Positions 10,019 to 19,127 of a DNA stretch of 64,000 nt are shown here, one piece after another (the first letter of the stretch is position 1; every line of letters starts with the position of its first letter). The DNA lies in contig NZ_QYAD01000006.1 in the NCBI RefSeq assembly GCF_016758255.1, positions 1 through 64,000 of the forward strand, written 5' to 3'. The stretch is from Leucobacter chromiireducens subsp. chromiireducens (GTDB lineage Bacteria > Actinomycetota > Actinomycetes > Actinomycetales > Microbacteriaceae). The notes under the pieces were generated by a model that worked only from the letters and a program-made list of their open reading frames with translations, searched no databases and was not told where the DNA came from. The position numbers were made by a program, and so were the translations under genes.

Positions 10019-10670
10019 CCAGCCTCAGCAGGCAGGCGCGCCCCTCGCGGACGCGCCTGCCGAGGTCGAGGTGCTCGCGAGCGAGCTGCTCGTCCAGGGG
10101 CATGTGTGGGATGTGCGCCGTGATCGCTTTCGCTTCGGCGATGGCGAGCTGGTGCGAGATTATCTCGATCACCCCGGCGCGGTCGCTGTCCTCGCGATCG
10201 ACGACGCCAACCGTGTGCTGCTCATCCAGCAGTATCGCCACGCGATCGCGCACCGCGACTGGGAGATTCCCGCGGGGCTGATGGATATGCCGGGGGAGTC
10301 CGGGCTTGCTGGCGCACAGCGCGAGCTGGCCGAGGAGGCTGATCTCCAGGCTGAGCGCTGGGATCTGCTGCTCGACCTGTACCTCTCGCCGGGCGGCACG
10401 AGTGAGGCCATGCGCATCTTCCTGGCCCGTGGTCTGCGGCCCGCCGAGCACGACTACGTGCGCGGCGAAGAAGAAGCCGAGCTGGTGCCGCACTGGGTGC
10501 CCCTCGAGGAAGCGGTCGCCGCGGCACTCGATGGTCGGATCCAGAACGCCGTGACCGTGAGTGCGGTGCTTGCCGCCGAAGCCGCGCGCAGCCGCGGGTG
10601 GGCGACGCTGCGCGATCCCGAGCAGCCGTGGACCGCACGCGCCGCAGCACGCGGAGAGCGCTCGCGCTGA
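10011..10670 (+). CDS. NUDIX hydrolase, ADP-ribose pyrophosphatase type
   Basis: 219 residues, GTG start overlapping pyrG. The Nudix box runs from [10 protein letters not shown] to RELAEEADL at about residues 87-110, keeping the REXXEE metal ligands with Asp in place of the usual final Gly. The downstream [16 protein letters not shown] segment is typical of ADP-ribose pyrophosphatases (NudF). A gene of this type between pyrG and xerD is a conserved actinobacterial order. Stop TGA overlaps the xerD ATG by one base. Confidence 0.9.
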   Translation: MSNQPQQAGAPLADAPAEVEVLASELLVQGHVWDVRRDRFRFGDGELVRDYLDHPGAVAVLAIDDANRVLLIQQYRHAIAHRDWEIPAGLMDMPGESGLAGAQRELAEEADLQAERWDLLLDLYLSPGGTSEAMRIFLARGLRPAEHDYVRGEEEAELVPHWVPLEEAVAAALDGRIQNAVTVSAVLAAEAARSRGWATLRDPEQPWTARAAARGERSR

Positions 10671-11713
10671 TGGCACTTGGCGCAGCGCAGGGGGCCGAGC
10701 GGTTCCTGCGGCACGTTGCGCTCGAACTCGGGCTCTCCGCGAACAGCCAGGCCGCGTATCGGCGCGACCTCACCGCCTATGCGGGCTGGCTTGAGGGGCG
10801 CGGGATCGCGGACCTCGCACAGGTGACGCCTGCAACGCTCTCCGAGTACGTCGCCGAGCTGAGCGGTGTGCGCGATGCGCCGGGAAGTGATGCCGCACAG
10901 TCGGGCGATGGCGAGGCGGCCGCAGGCGCTGCTGCCGGACCGCAACCACTCGCGCCCGCCTCCATTGCGCGTCGCCTCTCCACCGTGCGGGGGATGCACC
11001 GTTTCCTGTTCGAGGAAGGCCTGCTCGACACCCACGCGGGGAGCGGCGTGCGCACTCCGAAGCGGGCCCAGCGCCTGCCCAAGGCGCTTCCCGTTGCAGA
11101 CATCGAGGCGCTGCTCGCGGCGGCCGGCGGGGGAGACGAGGACAGCGCCGCGGATCCTGTCGCCCTGCGCGACCGTGCGCTGCTCGAGCTGCTCTACGCG
11201 AGCGGTGCGCGCGTCAGTGAGGTGTGCGCGCTCGATCTGGATGACCTGCTGATGACCACCGGTGGGGATGCGTGGACGGACCCCGTTGCCGCGCTCGGCG
11301 AGGGCGGGCTGCTGCAGGTGACCGGCAAGGGCGCGAAGCAGCGAATTGTGCCGTACGGCAGCTATGCGGGGCGCGCGCTCGCTGCATACCTCGTTCGTGC
11401 GCGCCCACACTTGGTTGCGGCGGGCCGCGGGACCCCAGCGCTCTTTGTTGGCCCGCGTGGTGGCAGGCTGTCGCGGCAGAGTGCGTGGTTGGTCATTCGC
11501 GCGGCCGCTGAGCGTGCGGGGATCACCGCCGAGGTCTCGCCGCACACGCTGCGCCACTCGTTTGCGACGCACCTGCTCGCCGGTGGCGCCGATGTGCGCA
11601 CGGTGCAGGAGCTCTTGGGCCACGCGTCGGTGACGACGACGCAGATCTACACGCAGGTGACCGCGGACACGCTGCGCGAGCACTACCTGCTGGCGCATCC
11701 CCGGGCCCGCTAA
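10670..11713 (+). CDS. xerD: Site-specific tyrosine recombinase XerD
   Basis: 347 residues, somewhat longer than the usual 300 because of an Ala/Gly/Asp-rich linker at about residues 65-95 in the core-binding domain. The catalytic set is present: Arg in [35 protein letters not shown] and the nucleophile Tyr of IYTQV. XerD with XerC resolves chromosome dimers at dif. Position ahead of parA and scpAB fits a role in chromosome segregation, although a fatty-acid/ABC cluster is now inserted between them. Confidence 0.92.
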   Translation: MALGAAQGAERFLRHVALELGLSANSQAAYRRDLTAYAGWLEGRGIADLAQVTPATLSEYVAELSGVRDAPGSDAAQSGDGEAAAGAAAGPQPLAPASIARRLSTVRGMHRFLFEEGLLDTHAGSGVRTPKRAQRLPKALPVADIEALLAAAGGGDEDSAADPVALRDRALLELLYASGARVSEVCALDLDDLLMTTGGDAWTDPVAALGEGGLLQVTGKGAKQRIVPYGSYAGRALAAYLVRARPHLVAAGRGTPALFVGPRGGRLSRQSAWLVIRAAAERAGITAEVSPHTLRHSFATHLLAGGADVRTVQELLGHASVTTTQIYTQVTADTLREHYLLAHPRAR

Positions 11714-11764
11714 CCCCGCCGCCCACCCTTCGCCCACCCTTCGCCCCGCCTCCGCCCCCTCGGG

Positions 11765-11831
11765 ATCGGGGTCACTTGGGCAGGGTGTCGCGTTCCCCGC
11801 ATCCGCAACACCCTGCCCAAGTGACCCCGAT
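11765..11831. repeat. Long inverted repeat, family copy 1
   Basis: Perfect 24-base arms (11765-11788 and 11808-11831) with core GGTCACTTGGGCAGGGTGT, 19-base loop. It begins 52 bases past the xerD stop. No T run follows either arm. Copies 2 and 3 lie at 18991 and 29596. Could be a terminator-like 3' structure, a REP-type element or a protein site; the sequence alone does not decide. Confidence 0.9.
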
Positions 11832-11889
11832 TCGTGGGGGGAGGCGGGGTGCTCGGTTTTCGGGAGCGGGGTTGGCGTGCTACATTTTT

Positions 11890-11919
11890 GTCATTCGATC
11901 GATCGATCGATCGAATGAC
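11890..11919. promoter_or_regulatory. 30-base perfect palindrome upstream of the ABC transporter operon
   Basis: GTCATTCGAT followed by further GATC units and the mirror ATCGAATGAC make a 30-base perfect dyad at 11890-11919, 58 bases before the binding-protein start. Its central ATCG tract could cruciform. It is most simply an operator for the downstream operon, perhaps for the TetR at 16765; this link is inference. Confidence 0.6.
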
Positions 11920-11977
11920 ACGACGTTGGCCGAGCGGCCCGCGGGGGAGCGACCCCACTGACAAAGGAGTGAGTGAG

Positions 11978-12796
11978 ATGACGAAGCACGCAACCACACG
12001 AATCGGCGCGATTGCCCTCGCGCTCGCCGCAGGCGCACTGGGCCTCACCGCCTGCAGCCCGGCGGCCGGGGCGAACACCGGATCGAGCGACGGGAGCGCA
12101 GGCGCGCTCCCCACGATCGAGGCGGGCAGCTTCACCTGCTCGATGAGCGGCGAGTACCGCCCCTTCAATTACTTCGACGAGACCGGCAAGGTTGTCGGCT
12201 TCGACGTCGACATGTGCACGGCGATCGCCGATGAGCTGGGCCTGGAAGCGAAGCCCGTCACAGCTCCGTTCAACTCGCTGATCGGCGGTCTGTAGGCGGA
12301 CCGCGCCGACGCGATCATCGGCTCGCTCGCCGCGACCGAGGAGCGCAAGCAGCAGGTGCTCTTCACCGAGCCCTACTACGAGACCGGCGCCTCGCTGTTC
12401 GTTCCCGCCGACTCGACGGTCACCTCGATCGCCGACCTTGACGCTGCGAAGGTGGGTGTCACCCTCGGCACCACCTTCGAGGAGTACGCCCGCGAGCAGG
12501 CGAACATCGCCGAGGTGAAGACCTACCAGGCCGACCCCGACGCGCTGAAGGACCTCGAATCGGGCCGCATCGACGGTGTGATCACCCAGGGCTTCATCGG
12601 CAACTACCTCGCGAAGAACGCCGGCTTCAAGGTGAAGGAGGTGGGCGACGTGCTGATCCCCGACGTCGCCGCCATTGCGGTGGGCAAGAACAACCCCGAG
12701 CTGCGCGACGCGATCGACGCGGCCCTCGTCACGCTGCGCGACAACGGCACCTACGACGCGCTGAGCCAGGAATGGTTCGGGGAGAGCTTGGGCTAA
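11978..12796 (+). pseudogene. Amino-acid ABC transporter substrate-binding lipoprotein, interrupted by an amber codon
   Basis: The frame opens at ATG 11978 (aaaggag 9 bases upstream) and codes a lipoprotein signal ending in a LTACS lipobox near residue 27, then a family 3 binding domain (GSFTCSMSGEYRPFNYFDETG, GFDVDMCTAIADELG). At 12293-12295 the codon is TAG, directly after LIGGL; the same frame continues without shift (ADRADAIIGSLAATEER) to the stop at 12796. A single C to T change from CAG would explain it. Total would be 272 residues, normal for the family. Either truly broken, read through, or a base-call error. The downstream permease and ATPase genes are intact. Confidence 0.8.
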
Positions 12797-12807
12797 AGCC
12801 CCAGCTC
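12784..12807 (+). terminator. Hairpin between binding protein and permease genes
   Basis: Arms gagcttgggct (12784-12794) and agccccagctc (12797-12807) pair with one mismatch and include the stop codon. Such hairpins often lower permease expression or protect the binding-protein mRNA. No T run, so probably not a full terminator. Confidence 0.5.
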
Positions 12808-12839
12808 ACACTACGAAACGAAAGAACGAGAACACACAG

Positions 12840-13490
12840 ATGGAATTCCTCCAGTCGCTGCTGTCGAGCTGGCCGGTGTTCGTGCAGGGCCTCGGGGTCA
12901 CGCTCGCACTCACGGTGCTGACCCTGATCTTCTCGCTGATCCTCGCGGTGCTCATTACCGCGATGCGGCTCAGCGGCAAGAAACCGCTCGTCTGGTTCGC
13001 GACGGCGTACCTGGCGATCATCCGCGGCGTGCCGCTGATCGCCCTGCTCTTCGTGATCTACTTCGGCATCGTCTCGGTGGTGAAGGTCGAGGCCTTCACC
13101 GCCGCCGTCGTCGGCCTGAGCATTCACACTTCGGCATACGTCTCCGAGATCCTCCGCTCCGGCCTCGCCTCGGTGCCGAACGGCCAGGTGGAGGCAGCGC
13201 GCTCGCTCGGCATGAGCCGAATGCGCACACTGCAGAAGGTCGTTGGGCCGCAGGCGATCCGCGTCGTGGTGCCGGCCCTCGCTAACCAGGCGATCATCTC
13301 GCTGAAGGACAGCTCGGTCGCCGCATTCATCACGGTTGGCGAGCTCTTCATGACCGCGCAGCGCCTGTCCGCTGCCTCGTTCGAACCGCTGACCTACTAC
13401 AGCATCGTCAGCCTGTACTACCTCGCGATCGTGGGCCTCATGACCCTCGGTGTGAACCGCGTCGAGGCCTACTTCCGGAAGCGAGGATAA
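12840..13490 (+). CDS. Amino-acid ABC transporter permease (HisM type)
   Basis: 216 residues with about five membrane segments. The EAA loop, VEAARSLGMSRMRTLQKVVGPQA, near residues 117-140 contacts the ATPase. It is a typical polar-amino-acid transporter subunit that works as homodimer or with a second permease. Lies between the interrupted binding protein and the ATPase, 43 bases and 6 bases away respectively. Confidence 0.9.
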   Translation: MEFLQSLLSSWPVFVQGLGVTLALTVLTLIFSLILAVLITAMRLSGKKPLVWFATAYLAIIRGVPLIALLFVIYFGIVSVVKVEAFTAAVVGLSIHTSAYVSEILRSGLASVPNGQVEAARSLGMSRMRTLQKVVGPQAIRVVVPALANQAIISLKDSSVAAFITVGELFMTAQRLSAASFEPLTYYSIVSLYYLAIVGLMTLGVNRVEAYFRKRG

Positions 13491-13496
13491 CCCCGT

Positions 13497-14273
13497 ATGC
13501 ACACGACACTCCAGGCTCCCTCAGCCACCGACACCACCCCGCGGGTGCGCATTCGCGACGCGGTGAAGCGCTACGGCGACCACACCGTGCTCGACGGCGT
13601 CAACCTCGATGTCGCCTGCGGCGAGGTGACCGTGCTGATCGGCCCCTCGGGCGCCGGCAAGAGCACGCTGCTGCGCTGCATCAACGGCCTCGAGCGCCTC
13701 TCCGCGGGCTCGGTCGAGATCGACGGCGCGCACCTTGACTACCGAGAGCGCACGCTGAACTCGATGCGCCAGAACGTCGGCATGGTGTTCCAGTCGTTCA
13801 ACCTGTTTCCGCACCTGACCGTGCTGCAGAACATCACGCTCGCGCAGCAGTGCGTGGCGAAGCAGGGCCGGGACGTCGCCGAGGCCACGGCGCTGGGGCT
13901 CCTCGACCGGGTGGGTCTCGCCGCGAAGAAGGATGCCTACCCGCGCTCGCTCTCCGGCGGGCAGCAGCAGCGCGTCGCGATTGCCCGAGCGCTCGCGATG
14001 AGCCCGAAGCTGATGCTGTTCGACGAGCCGACCTCCGCGCTTGATCCCGAGCTGGTGGGTGAGGTGCTCGCGGTGATGCGCGAGCTTGCACAGGACGGCA
14101 TGACCATGGTCGCGGTGACGCACGAGATGCGATTCGCTCGGCAGGTCGCCGACACGATCGCGCTCGTCGCCGACGGGAACATTCAGGAGCAGGGACCGCC
14201 CGAGCGCGTGCTCGACGACCCCCAGTCGGACCGTGGGCGCGCCTTCCTGCGTCAGATCACGGAGGAGGGATGA
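13497..14273 (+). CDS. Amino-acid ABC transporter ATP-binding protein (GlnQ/HisP type)
   Basis: 258 residues. Walker [12 protein letters not shown] near residue 49, signature [15 protein letters not shown], Walker [13 protein letters not shown] and the switch His in VTHEMRF. The family energises uptake of polar amino acids. Ends in ATGA overlap with the enoyl-CoA hydratase gene, so uptake and the acyl-CoA genes share a transcript. Confidence 0.93.
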   Translation: MHTTLQAPSATDTTPRVRIRDAVKRYGDHTVLDGVNLDVACGEVTVLIGPSGAGKSTLLRCINGLERLSAGSVEIDGAHLDYRERTLNSMRQNVGMVFQSFNLFPHLTVLQNITLAQQCVAKQGRDVAEATALGLLDRVGLAAKKDAYPRSLSGGQQQRVAIARALAMSPKLMLFDEPTSALDPELVGEVLAVMRELAQDGMTMVAVTHEMRFARQVADTIALVADGNIQEQGPPERVLDDPQSDRGRAFLRQITEEG

Positions 14274-15124
14274 CCCCCGGCGCTGCGGGGGCGGCTGACC
14301 CCGGTCTCGATCGGGATCCCGACCCGGATCCCGGCGCGCTCTTCTCCGACGCCGCAGCGTACCCCGGGGCGAGCGAGCTCGTCACCTGCCGGATCGCGGG
14401 GGAGACTGCCCGGATCGAGCTGAACCGGCCCGAGCGGCTGAACGCAGCGTCGGCCGAGCTCATCTGGGGCCTCGCGCACGCGCTGCATCGCGTGCGCGAG
14501 GCGCGGTGCCGCGTGGTGGTGTTGAGCGGTGCCGGTCGTGCGTTTTGTGCCGGGCACGACCTCAAGGCGCCGCCCCTGCCGCGCCACTCGGAGGCCGCGT
14601 GCCGCCATCTTGATCGCCTGCAGTTCGTCAGTCGAGCGCTGCGCGATCCCGAGCTGGTGTCTGTGGCGAATGTGCACGGCTTCGCCTACGGGGCGGGCAT
14701 CGAACTGGCCCTCAGCTGCGACTTTGTTGTGGCGGAGCGCGCCACCCTGTTCCGCTTCCCGGAGGTGTCGGTTGGCCTGTCGGTGACGGGCGGGATATCG
14801 TTCTACCTTCCGCAGGCAATCGGAATGCCGCGGGCAAAGGAGCTCATCATGCTGGGGGAACCGTTCGACGCGCAGACGGCACACACGCTCGGCATGATTA
14901 CGCGCGTGGTCGATGGCGACGCGCGGCATGAGCTGAGCGCGCGCATCACCGGGCGGCTGCTCGAGCTGCCGCACGAGGCGCTCGCGCTCGCGAAAGGCAC
15001 GATCGAGCGCGTGTTTGCTGACGTCGCCGCGCGCGCGATGGCGCTGGAGATCGAGAATGGGCTCGACACCGGCGGTGCCGCGGACGCGGAGGCAGCCCGA
15101 GCGCGGTTCAGCGGGCGCGCGTGA
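14270..15124 (+). CDS. Enoyl-CoA hydratase/isomerase family protein
   Basis: 284 residues with a Asp/Pro-rich 35-residue N-terminal extension. Crotonase fold motifs: CAGHDLK oxyanion-hole segment near residue 100 and HGFAYGAGIELALSCDFVVA near residue 135, where the second oxyanion Gly lies. Members hydrate or isomerise enoyl-CoA thioesters; some act on carnitine-type or aromatic CoA esters. Start overlaps the ATPase stop; its end overlaps the ligase start by 4 bases (GTGA). The substrate is unknown. Confidence 0.85.
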   Translation: MTPGAAGAADPGLDRDPDPDPGALFSDAAAYPGASELVTCRIAGETARIELNRPERLNAASAELIWGLAHALHRVREARCRVVVLSGAGRAFCAGHDLKAPPLPRHSEAACRHLDRLQFVSRALRDPELVSVANVHGFAYGAGIELALSCDFVVAERATLFRFPEVSVGLSVTGGISFYLPQAIGMPRAKELIMLGEPFDAQTAHTLGMITRVVDGDARHELSARITGRLLELPHEALALAKGTIERVFADVAARAMALEIENGLDTGGAADAEAARARFSGRA

Positions 15125-16758
15125 GCACCGCGCAGCTCCCGGCGCTCGCCACGCGGGTGGTGGAGGATCTCGCACAGCCCCCGCGTTTCGCCCGCGTGCC
15201 GCTCGATGAGGCTACTGACATCGGTGGCCTCATCGAGCGCGCCGCGCGCCTGTGGCCGGACCGCGTGGCCTGGCGGTTTGACCCGGGCGGCGATGCGCTG
15301 ACGTTTGCCGAGGTGGAGACCCGCACGCGCGCCCTCGCCGCCGCGCTCGCCGCAGACGGGATCGGGGCCGGCGATCGGGTGGCGCTGCTCGCCCCGAACA
15401 CCGCCGCGTTTCCGCTGTGCTGGCTCGCGCTCGCCCGGCTCGGCGCCACGACCGTGCCGGTGAATGTGCGCTATCGCCGGCGCGACCTCGCGCACGTGCT
15501 GCGCGCGAGCGCACCGAAACTGTTGCTTGCTGACCCGAGCGCGCTCACCACCGCGCACGCCGCGGCCGAGTACGCGGAGAGCCACGTGCGCGTGGTGGCG
15601 CTCGATGCGTACCTCGCCGCCGCAGCCGCGCAGTCAGGGCGCGAGCCCACGCTCGAGCTGCCGGCCGCACCCGGCCCCGACGCGGTCGCGAACATTCAAT
15701 TCACCTCGGGCACCACTGGGCCGCCGAAGGGCTGCGTGCTGAGCCACCGCTATTGGCTTGCCCTTGCCTGGACGTTGATGCGAGAGGCGCCCGGCATCTC
15801 CGGATCGGATGTGCTGTTCACCGCGCAACCAATGTCGTACATCGACCCGCAGTGGAACGTGATTGTTGCGCTCGCGGCCGGCGCGGAGCTCGTCGTGGCC
15901 GACGGGTTCCACCCCACGACCTTCTGGCAGCGGGTGCGGCACTACGGCGTCACCTACTTCTACTGCCTCGGCCTCATGCCCGTGCTGCTCGAGCGCATGC
16001 CCGCCAGCCCACTTGACCGCGAGCATCGCGTGCGGCTCATCCAGGCCTCAGCGATTCCGCCCGCGCTGCACCGCACCCTCGAGGAGCGGTGGGGCGTGCC
16101 GTGGCTGGAGGCGTTCGGTATGACCGAAACCGGGTCTGACCTGTTCATGCCCGAAATCGAGGGCTCCCGCTTCGCCGCGAGCGCATGGATCGGCGTGCCC
16201 CGCGCGCACCGCGAGGCCGCCGTCGTCACCCCCGAGGGCGCGGTCGCCCGTGCGGGGGAACCCGGCGAACTGTGGATCCGGGGGGACGGCCTGTTCCTCG
16301 GGTACCTCGGGGAGGAGGATCGGAGCGGTGCTCCTGACACCTGGTTCCGCACGGGCGACATCGTGCAGCACGACGGCGCCGGCCGCATCGCGTACGTGGG
16401 GCGCACGAAAGACATGATTCGCCGGGCGGGTGAGAACGTCGCCGCGGTTGAGGTCGAGAGCGTCATCACCGCGCACCCGGCGGTGCAGGTGTCCGCCGTC
16501 ACGGGACTGCCCGACGAACTGCGCGGTGAAGAGGTCGCGTGCTTCGTGCTGCGCGAGCCCGGCGACCCCCGCGACGACGACACGCTCTTCCGCGATCTTG
16601 TTGAATACTGCGCCGCGGAGCTCGCGAGCTTCAAGATTCCCCGATACTGGAAGTCGGTAACAAAGCTCCCGCGGACGGCTTCCGAACGCGTGGCGAAGCA
16701 CAGGCTCGCAGAGTCGCTCGATCGATCGAGCTTCTGGGACCTGCGAGGCGAGAGGTAA
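15121..16758 (+). CDS. AMP-binding acyl-CoA ligase
   Basis: 545 residues from GTG. Adenylate-forming motifs: FTSGTTGPPKGC (P-loop-like, near residue 197), AFGMTETGSDLF (A5) near residue 328, FRTGDIV (A7), GRTKDMIRRAGENV (A8) and a C-terminal SERVAKHRLA segment where the usual A10 lysine sits. The body resembles crotonobetaine/carnitine-CoA ligase (CaiC-like) more than long-chain fatty acid ligases, but that is a judgement by eye. It probably activates the acid imported or processed by this operon. Confidence 0.85.
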   Translation: MSTAQLPALATRVVEDLAQPPRFARVPLDEATDIGGLIERAARLWPDRVAWRFDPGGDALTFAEVETRTRALAAALAADGIGAGDRVALLAPNTAAFPLCWLALARLGATTVPVNVRYRRRDLAHVLRASAPKLLLADPSALTTAHAAAEYAESHVRVVALDAYLAAAAAQSGREPTLELPAAPGPDAVANIQFTSGTTGPPKGCVLSHRYWLALAWTLMREAPGISGSDVLFTAQPMSYIDPQWNVIVALAAGAELVVADGFHPTTFWQRVRHYGVTYFYCLGLMPVLLERMPASPLDREHRVRLIQASAIPPALHRTLEERWGVPWLEAFGMTETGSDLFMPEIEGSRFAASAWIGVPRAHREAAVVTPEGAVARAGEPGELWIRGDGLFLGYLGEEDRSGAPDTWFRTGDIVQHDGAGRIAYVGRTKDMIRRAGENVAAVEVESVITAHPAVQVSAVTGLPDELRGEEVACFVLREPGDPRDDDTLFRDLVEYCAAELASFKIPRYWKSVTKLPRTASERVAKHRLAESLDRSSFWDLRGER

Positions 16759-16764
16759 CCCGAG

Positions 16765-17532
16765 ATGACCAGCACTGCCATGAATGAATTGCAGGAACTC
16801 GCCGTCCCAGCCCTGCCGACGGGCACGCATCTGCGTGTGCTTGAGGCCGCACTTCACCTGTTCGCGCGCAACGGCTACAACGCCACCGGCATTCGCGAGA
16901 TCGCCACGCACAGTGGGCTCACCTCCTCGACTCTGTACCACTACGCGGGCACGAAGGATCAGCTGCTCGCCCAGATTCTCAGCGACTCGCTGGAACGCTA
17001 CACGATCGCCTCCGAGTTCTTGAACGAGCACTGCGACGACCCGGCAGAGCTGCTTGCGCACCTCGTCTGGCTGCACGTCGTGACACACGCGATTCAGCGC
17101 GACTCGGCGCTCGTGGGCGACACCGAGATCGACAACCTCGGGCCGGCAGATCGCGAGCGCGTGGTGGCCCAGCGAGACCACTACGAACGGATCTGGCAGG
17201 ATGCGATTCGCCGGGGCGTCGCGAGCGGCAGCTTCACGGTGCGAGACGAGCGGATTGTGCGCCTCGCGCTCTTGGAGACCTGCACGAGCGTGTCGCACTG
17301 GTTCTCGCGCGACGGCGAGCTCTCGGCGGCCGAGGTGGCCGACCGCTTCATCGACATTGCGTTCGCCATGCTGCGCCACGAGGCGAACGCAACCGAGATC
17401 CCCACGGGCGAGGATCATCTCGCGGGCGCGCTGGTGAGCCGCGTGTGGGGCATCAGCGCCGACGAGTACACGGGTCGGGCGGCGCCCGCCGGTACGACCA
17501 CAACACACCCTGACGCGACCTCCGCACACTGA
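16765..17532 (+). CDS. TetR family transcriptional regulator
   Basis: 255 residues. N-terminal helix-turn-helix at about residues 40-70 (GIREIATHSGLTSSTLYHYAGTKDQLL). The C-terminal ligand domain is helical with an unstructured Thr-rich tail. It lies 6 bases after the ligase and before the SDR gene, so it probably controls this operon in response to an acyl-CoA or the substrate. The palindrome at 11890 is a candidate operator. Confidence 0.9.
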   Translation: MTSTAMNELQELAVPALPTGTHLRVLEAALHLFARNGYNATGIREIATHSGLTSSTLYHYAGTKDQLLAQILSDSLERYTIASEFLNEHCDDPAELLAHLVWLHVVTHAIQRDSALVGDTEIDNLGPADRERVVAQRDHYERIWQDAIRRGVASGSFTVRDERIVRLALLETCTSVSHWFSRDGELSAAEVADRFIDIAFAMLRHEANATEIPTGEDHLAGALVSRVWGISADEYTGRAAPAGTTTTHPDATSAH

Positions 17533-17559
17533 CGCGACACCCAACGACGGGAGCTCCTC

Positions 17560-18405
17560 ATGACACCTTCGACAGACTCCGCTGCAGGCCCCACCACCTC
17601 GGGCTCCACGACCTCGAGCCCTGCAACTCCGGCGGCGGCCGTCGCTGGCCCGGCTCCTGGCCGCTGCGCGCTCGTGACGGGCGGCGGGCGCGGGATCGGC
17701 CGCGCCACCGCCCGCGAGCTCGCCGCCCGCGGCTGGGCGGTGGCGCTCTTCGACCTCGACGCGGCGGCGCTCGCCGAGACCGCCGAGCTGATCCGTGACG
17801 CCGGCGGCACCGCGGCGGGCTACACAGTGGACGTGTCCGACGAGGCGAGTGTCGCCGAGGGCGTCGCAGCCGCGGCGGCGGAGCTCGGCGCCCCGCTCGT
17901 GCTCGTCAACAACGCGGGCGTGCTGCGCGATGACTTCCTGTTCCGGGCCACGCTCGACGACTGGGACCTCATCATGAACGTGCACCTGCGCGGCGCGTTC
18001 CTGATGAGCCGCGCCGTGCAGCGCTTCATGGTGGAGGCTGGCTGGGGGCGCATCGTCAACCTGTCGAGCACGTCCGCGCTCGGCAACGCCGGCCAGAGCA
18101 ACTACTCCGCGGCAAAGGCCGGGGTGCAGGGACTCACGAAGACGCTCGCGCTCGAACTTGGCAAGTTCGGCATCACCGCGAACGCCGTGGCCCCGGGCTT
18201 CATCGCGACCGACATGACGCGCGCGACGGCTGAGCGGCAGGGCATCACGTTCGAGGAGCTCGCCGAGCGGGTGTCCGCCGCAACCGCCGTGCGCCGCATG
18301 GGCGACCCCGCGGATATCGCCAACGCGGTGGCGTTCTTCGTGGCAAACGAGAGCAGCTTCGTGTCGGGCCAGGTGCTGTACGTCTCCGGCGGCCCGAGTG
18401 TGTAG
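17560..18405 (+). CDS. SDR oxidoreductase, 3-oxoacyl-ACP/CoA reductase type (FabG-like)
   Basis: 281 residues; a Ser/Thr/Ala-rich stretch of about 35 precedes the Rossmann fold. NADP-binding TGGGRGIGRATA near residue 41, NNAG motif, and the catalytic Ser/Tyr/Lys in STSALGN and YSAAKAG. The family reduces 3-oxoacyl thioesters or oxidises the hydroxy form. Followed by a MaoC hydratase overlapping by 8 bases, which supports action on 3-hydroxyacyl/enoyl-CoA. Confidence 0.88.
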   Translation: MTPSTDSAAGPTTSGSTTSSPATPAAAVAGPAPGRCALVTGGGRGIGRATARELAARGWAVALFDLDAAALAETAELIRDAGGTAAGYTVDVSDEASVAEGVAAAAAELGAPLVLVNNAGVLRDDFLFRATLDDWDLIMNVHLRGAFLMSRAVQRFMVEAGWGRIVNLSSTSALGNAGQSNYSAAKAGVQGLTKTLALELGKFGITANAVAPGFIATDMTRATAERQGITFEELAERVSAATAVRRMGDPADIANAVAFFVANESSFVSGQVLYVSGGPSV

Positions 18406-18934
18406 TGCGCAGGCGGCTCCGGATCCCACGCGAAATCTCAGTTCCACGCAAGAAACTGCGCGGGATCCGGGCCGCGCGCCGCTCGTGCTGCACGGCCTCG
18501 CCGGGGTGCGCGCGGCTGCCGGCGCAGAGCTCGGCCCCACAACGTGGTTCGAGGTCACGCAGGAGCGCGTGGACGATTTCGCCAGGGTCACTGAGGACTG
18601 GCAGCCCATCCACTGCGATCCGGAGCTCGCTGCAGCAAGCATGTTTGGCGGCACGATTGCGCACGGCTACCTGACGGTCGCGCTGCTCAGCCGTTTTGCG
18701 CGTGAGCTGTACCGCATCGAGGGCACCCGCACGGTGGTGAACTACGGGCTCGACCGGGTGCGCTTTCCCGCGCCGCTCCGCGTGGGTGGCCGCGTGCGTG
18801 CGCGTGCGCGAGTGGGGGAAGCGACGGCGCGCGGTGCCCTGCTCGACGTGCCCGTCACGTACACGCTCGAGGCGGAGGGGGAGGCGCGCCCCGTGCTCGT
18901 GGCGGAGACCCGCATCCTTGTCGACGCCCCGTAG
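18398..18934 (+). CDS. MaoC-like (R)-specific enoyl-CoA hydratase
   Basis: 178 residues from a GTG inside the SDR 3' end. Hot-dog fold with the hydratase motif DWQPIHCDPELA near residue 67 (Asp and His are the catalytic pair), then MFGGTIAHGYLT. It hydrates trans-2-enoyl thioesters to the (R)-3-hydroxy form, partner of the preceding SDR. The first 45 residues are low complexity. It ends the operon, with repeat copy 2 beginning 56 bases later. Confidence 0.88.
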   Translation: MCSAQAAPDPTRNLSSTQETARDPGRAPLVLHGLAGVRAAAGAELGPTTWFEVTQERVDDFARVTEDWQPIHCDPELAAASMFGGTIAHGYLTVALLSRFARELYRIEGTRTVVNYGLDRVRFPAPLRVGGRVRARARVGEATARGALLDVPVTYTLEAEGEARPVLVAETRILVDAP

Positions 18935-18990
18935 CTCCGCCCCGCGCTCCGTCCCGCGCTCCGTCCCCGCGCCCCCGCCTCCCCAGCGGA

Positions 18991-19054
18991 TCGGGGTCAC
19001 TTGGGCAGGGTGTCGCTCCGCCCGCCCGCGCGACACCCTGCCCAAGTGACCCGA
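18991..19054. repeat. Long inverted repeat, family copy 2
   Basis: Arms at 18991-19015 and 19031-19054 (core GGTCACTTGGGCAGGGTGTCG), perfect except one extra G in the left arm; 15-base loop. It starts 56 bases past the MaoC stop and 73 bases before parA. Same family as 11765 and 29596. Confidence 0.9.
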
Positions 19055-19127
19055 AACCGGGGGAGGGGTGGGGTCGCGGTGCACGATAGGATGGAGCGTT
19101 AGCGAGGCAGGCGAAAGGAGTCCGGGA

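Noticed and set aside
16715-16732. cgatcgatcg tract as a second operator like 11890
   Set aside because: Short, within the ligase coding sequence and without the GTCATT/AATGAC ends.
16048-18654. 868-residue open frame on the minus strand
   Set aside because: Antisense shadow of ligase, TetR, SDR and MaoC genes in GC-rich DNA; composition is Arg/His/Ala-rich and no domain is seen.
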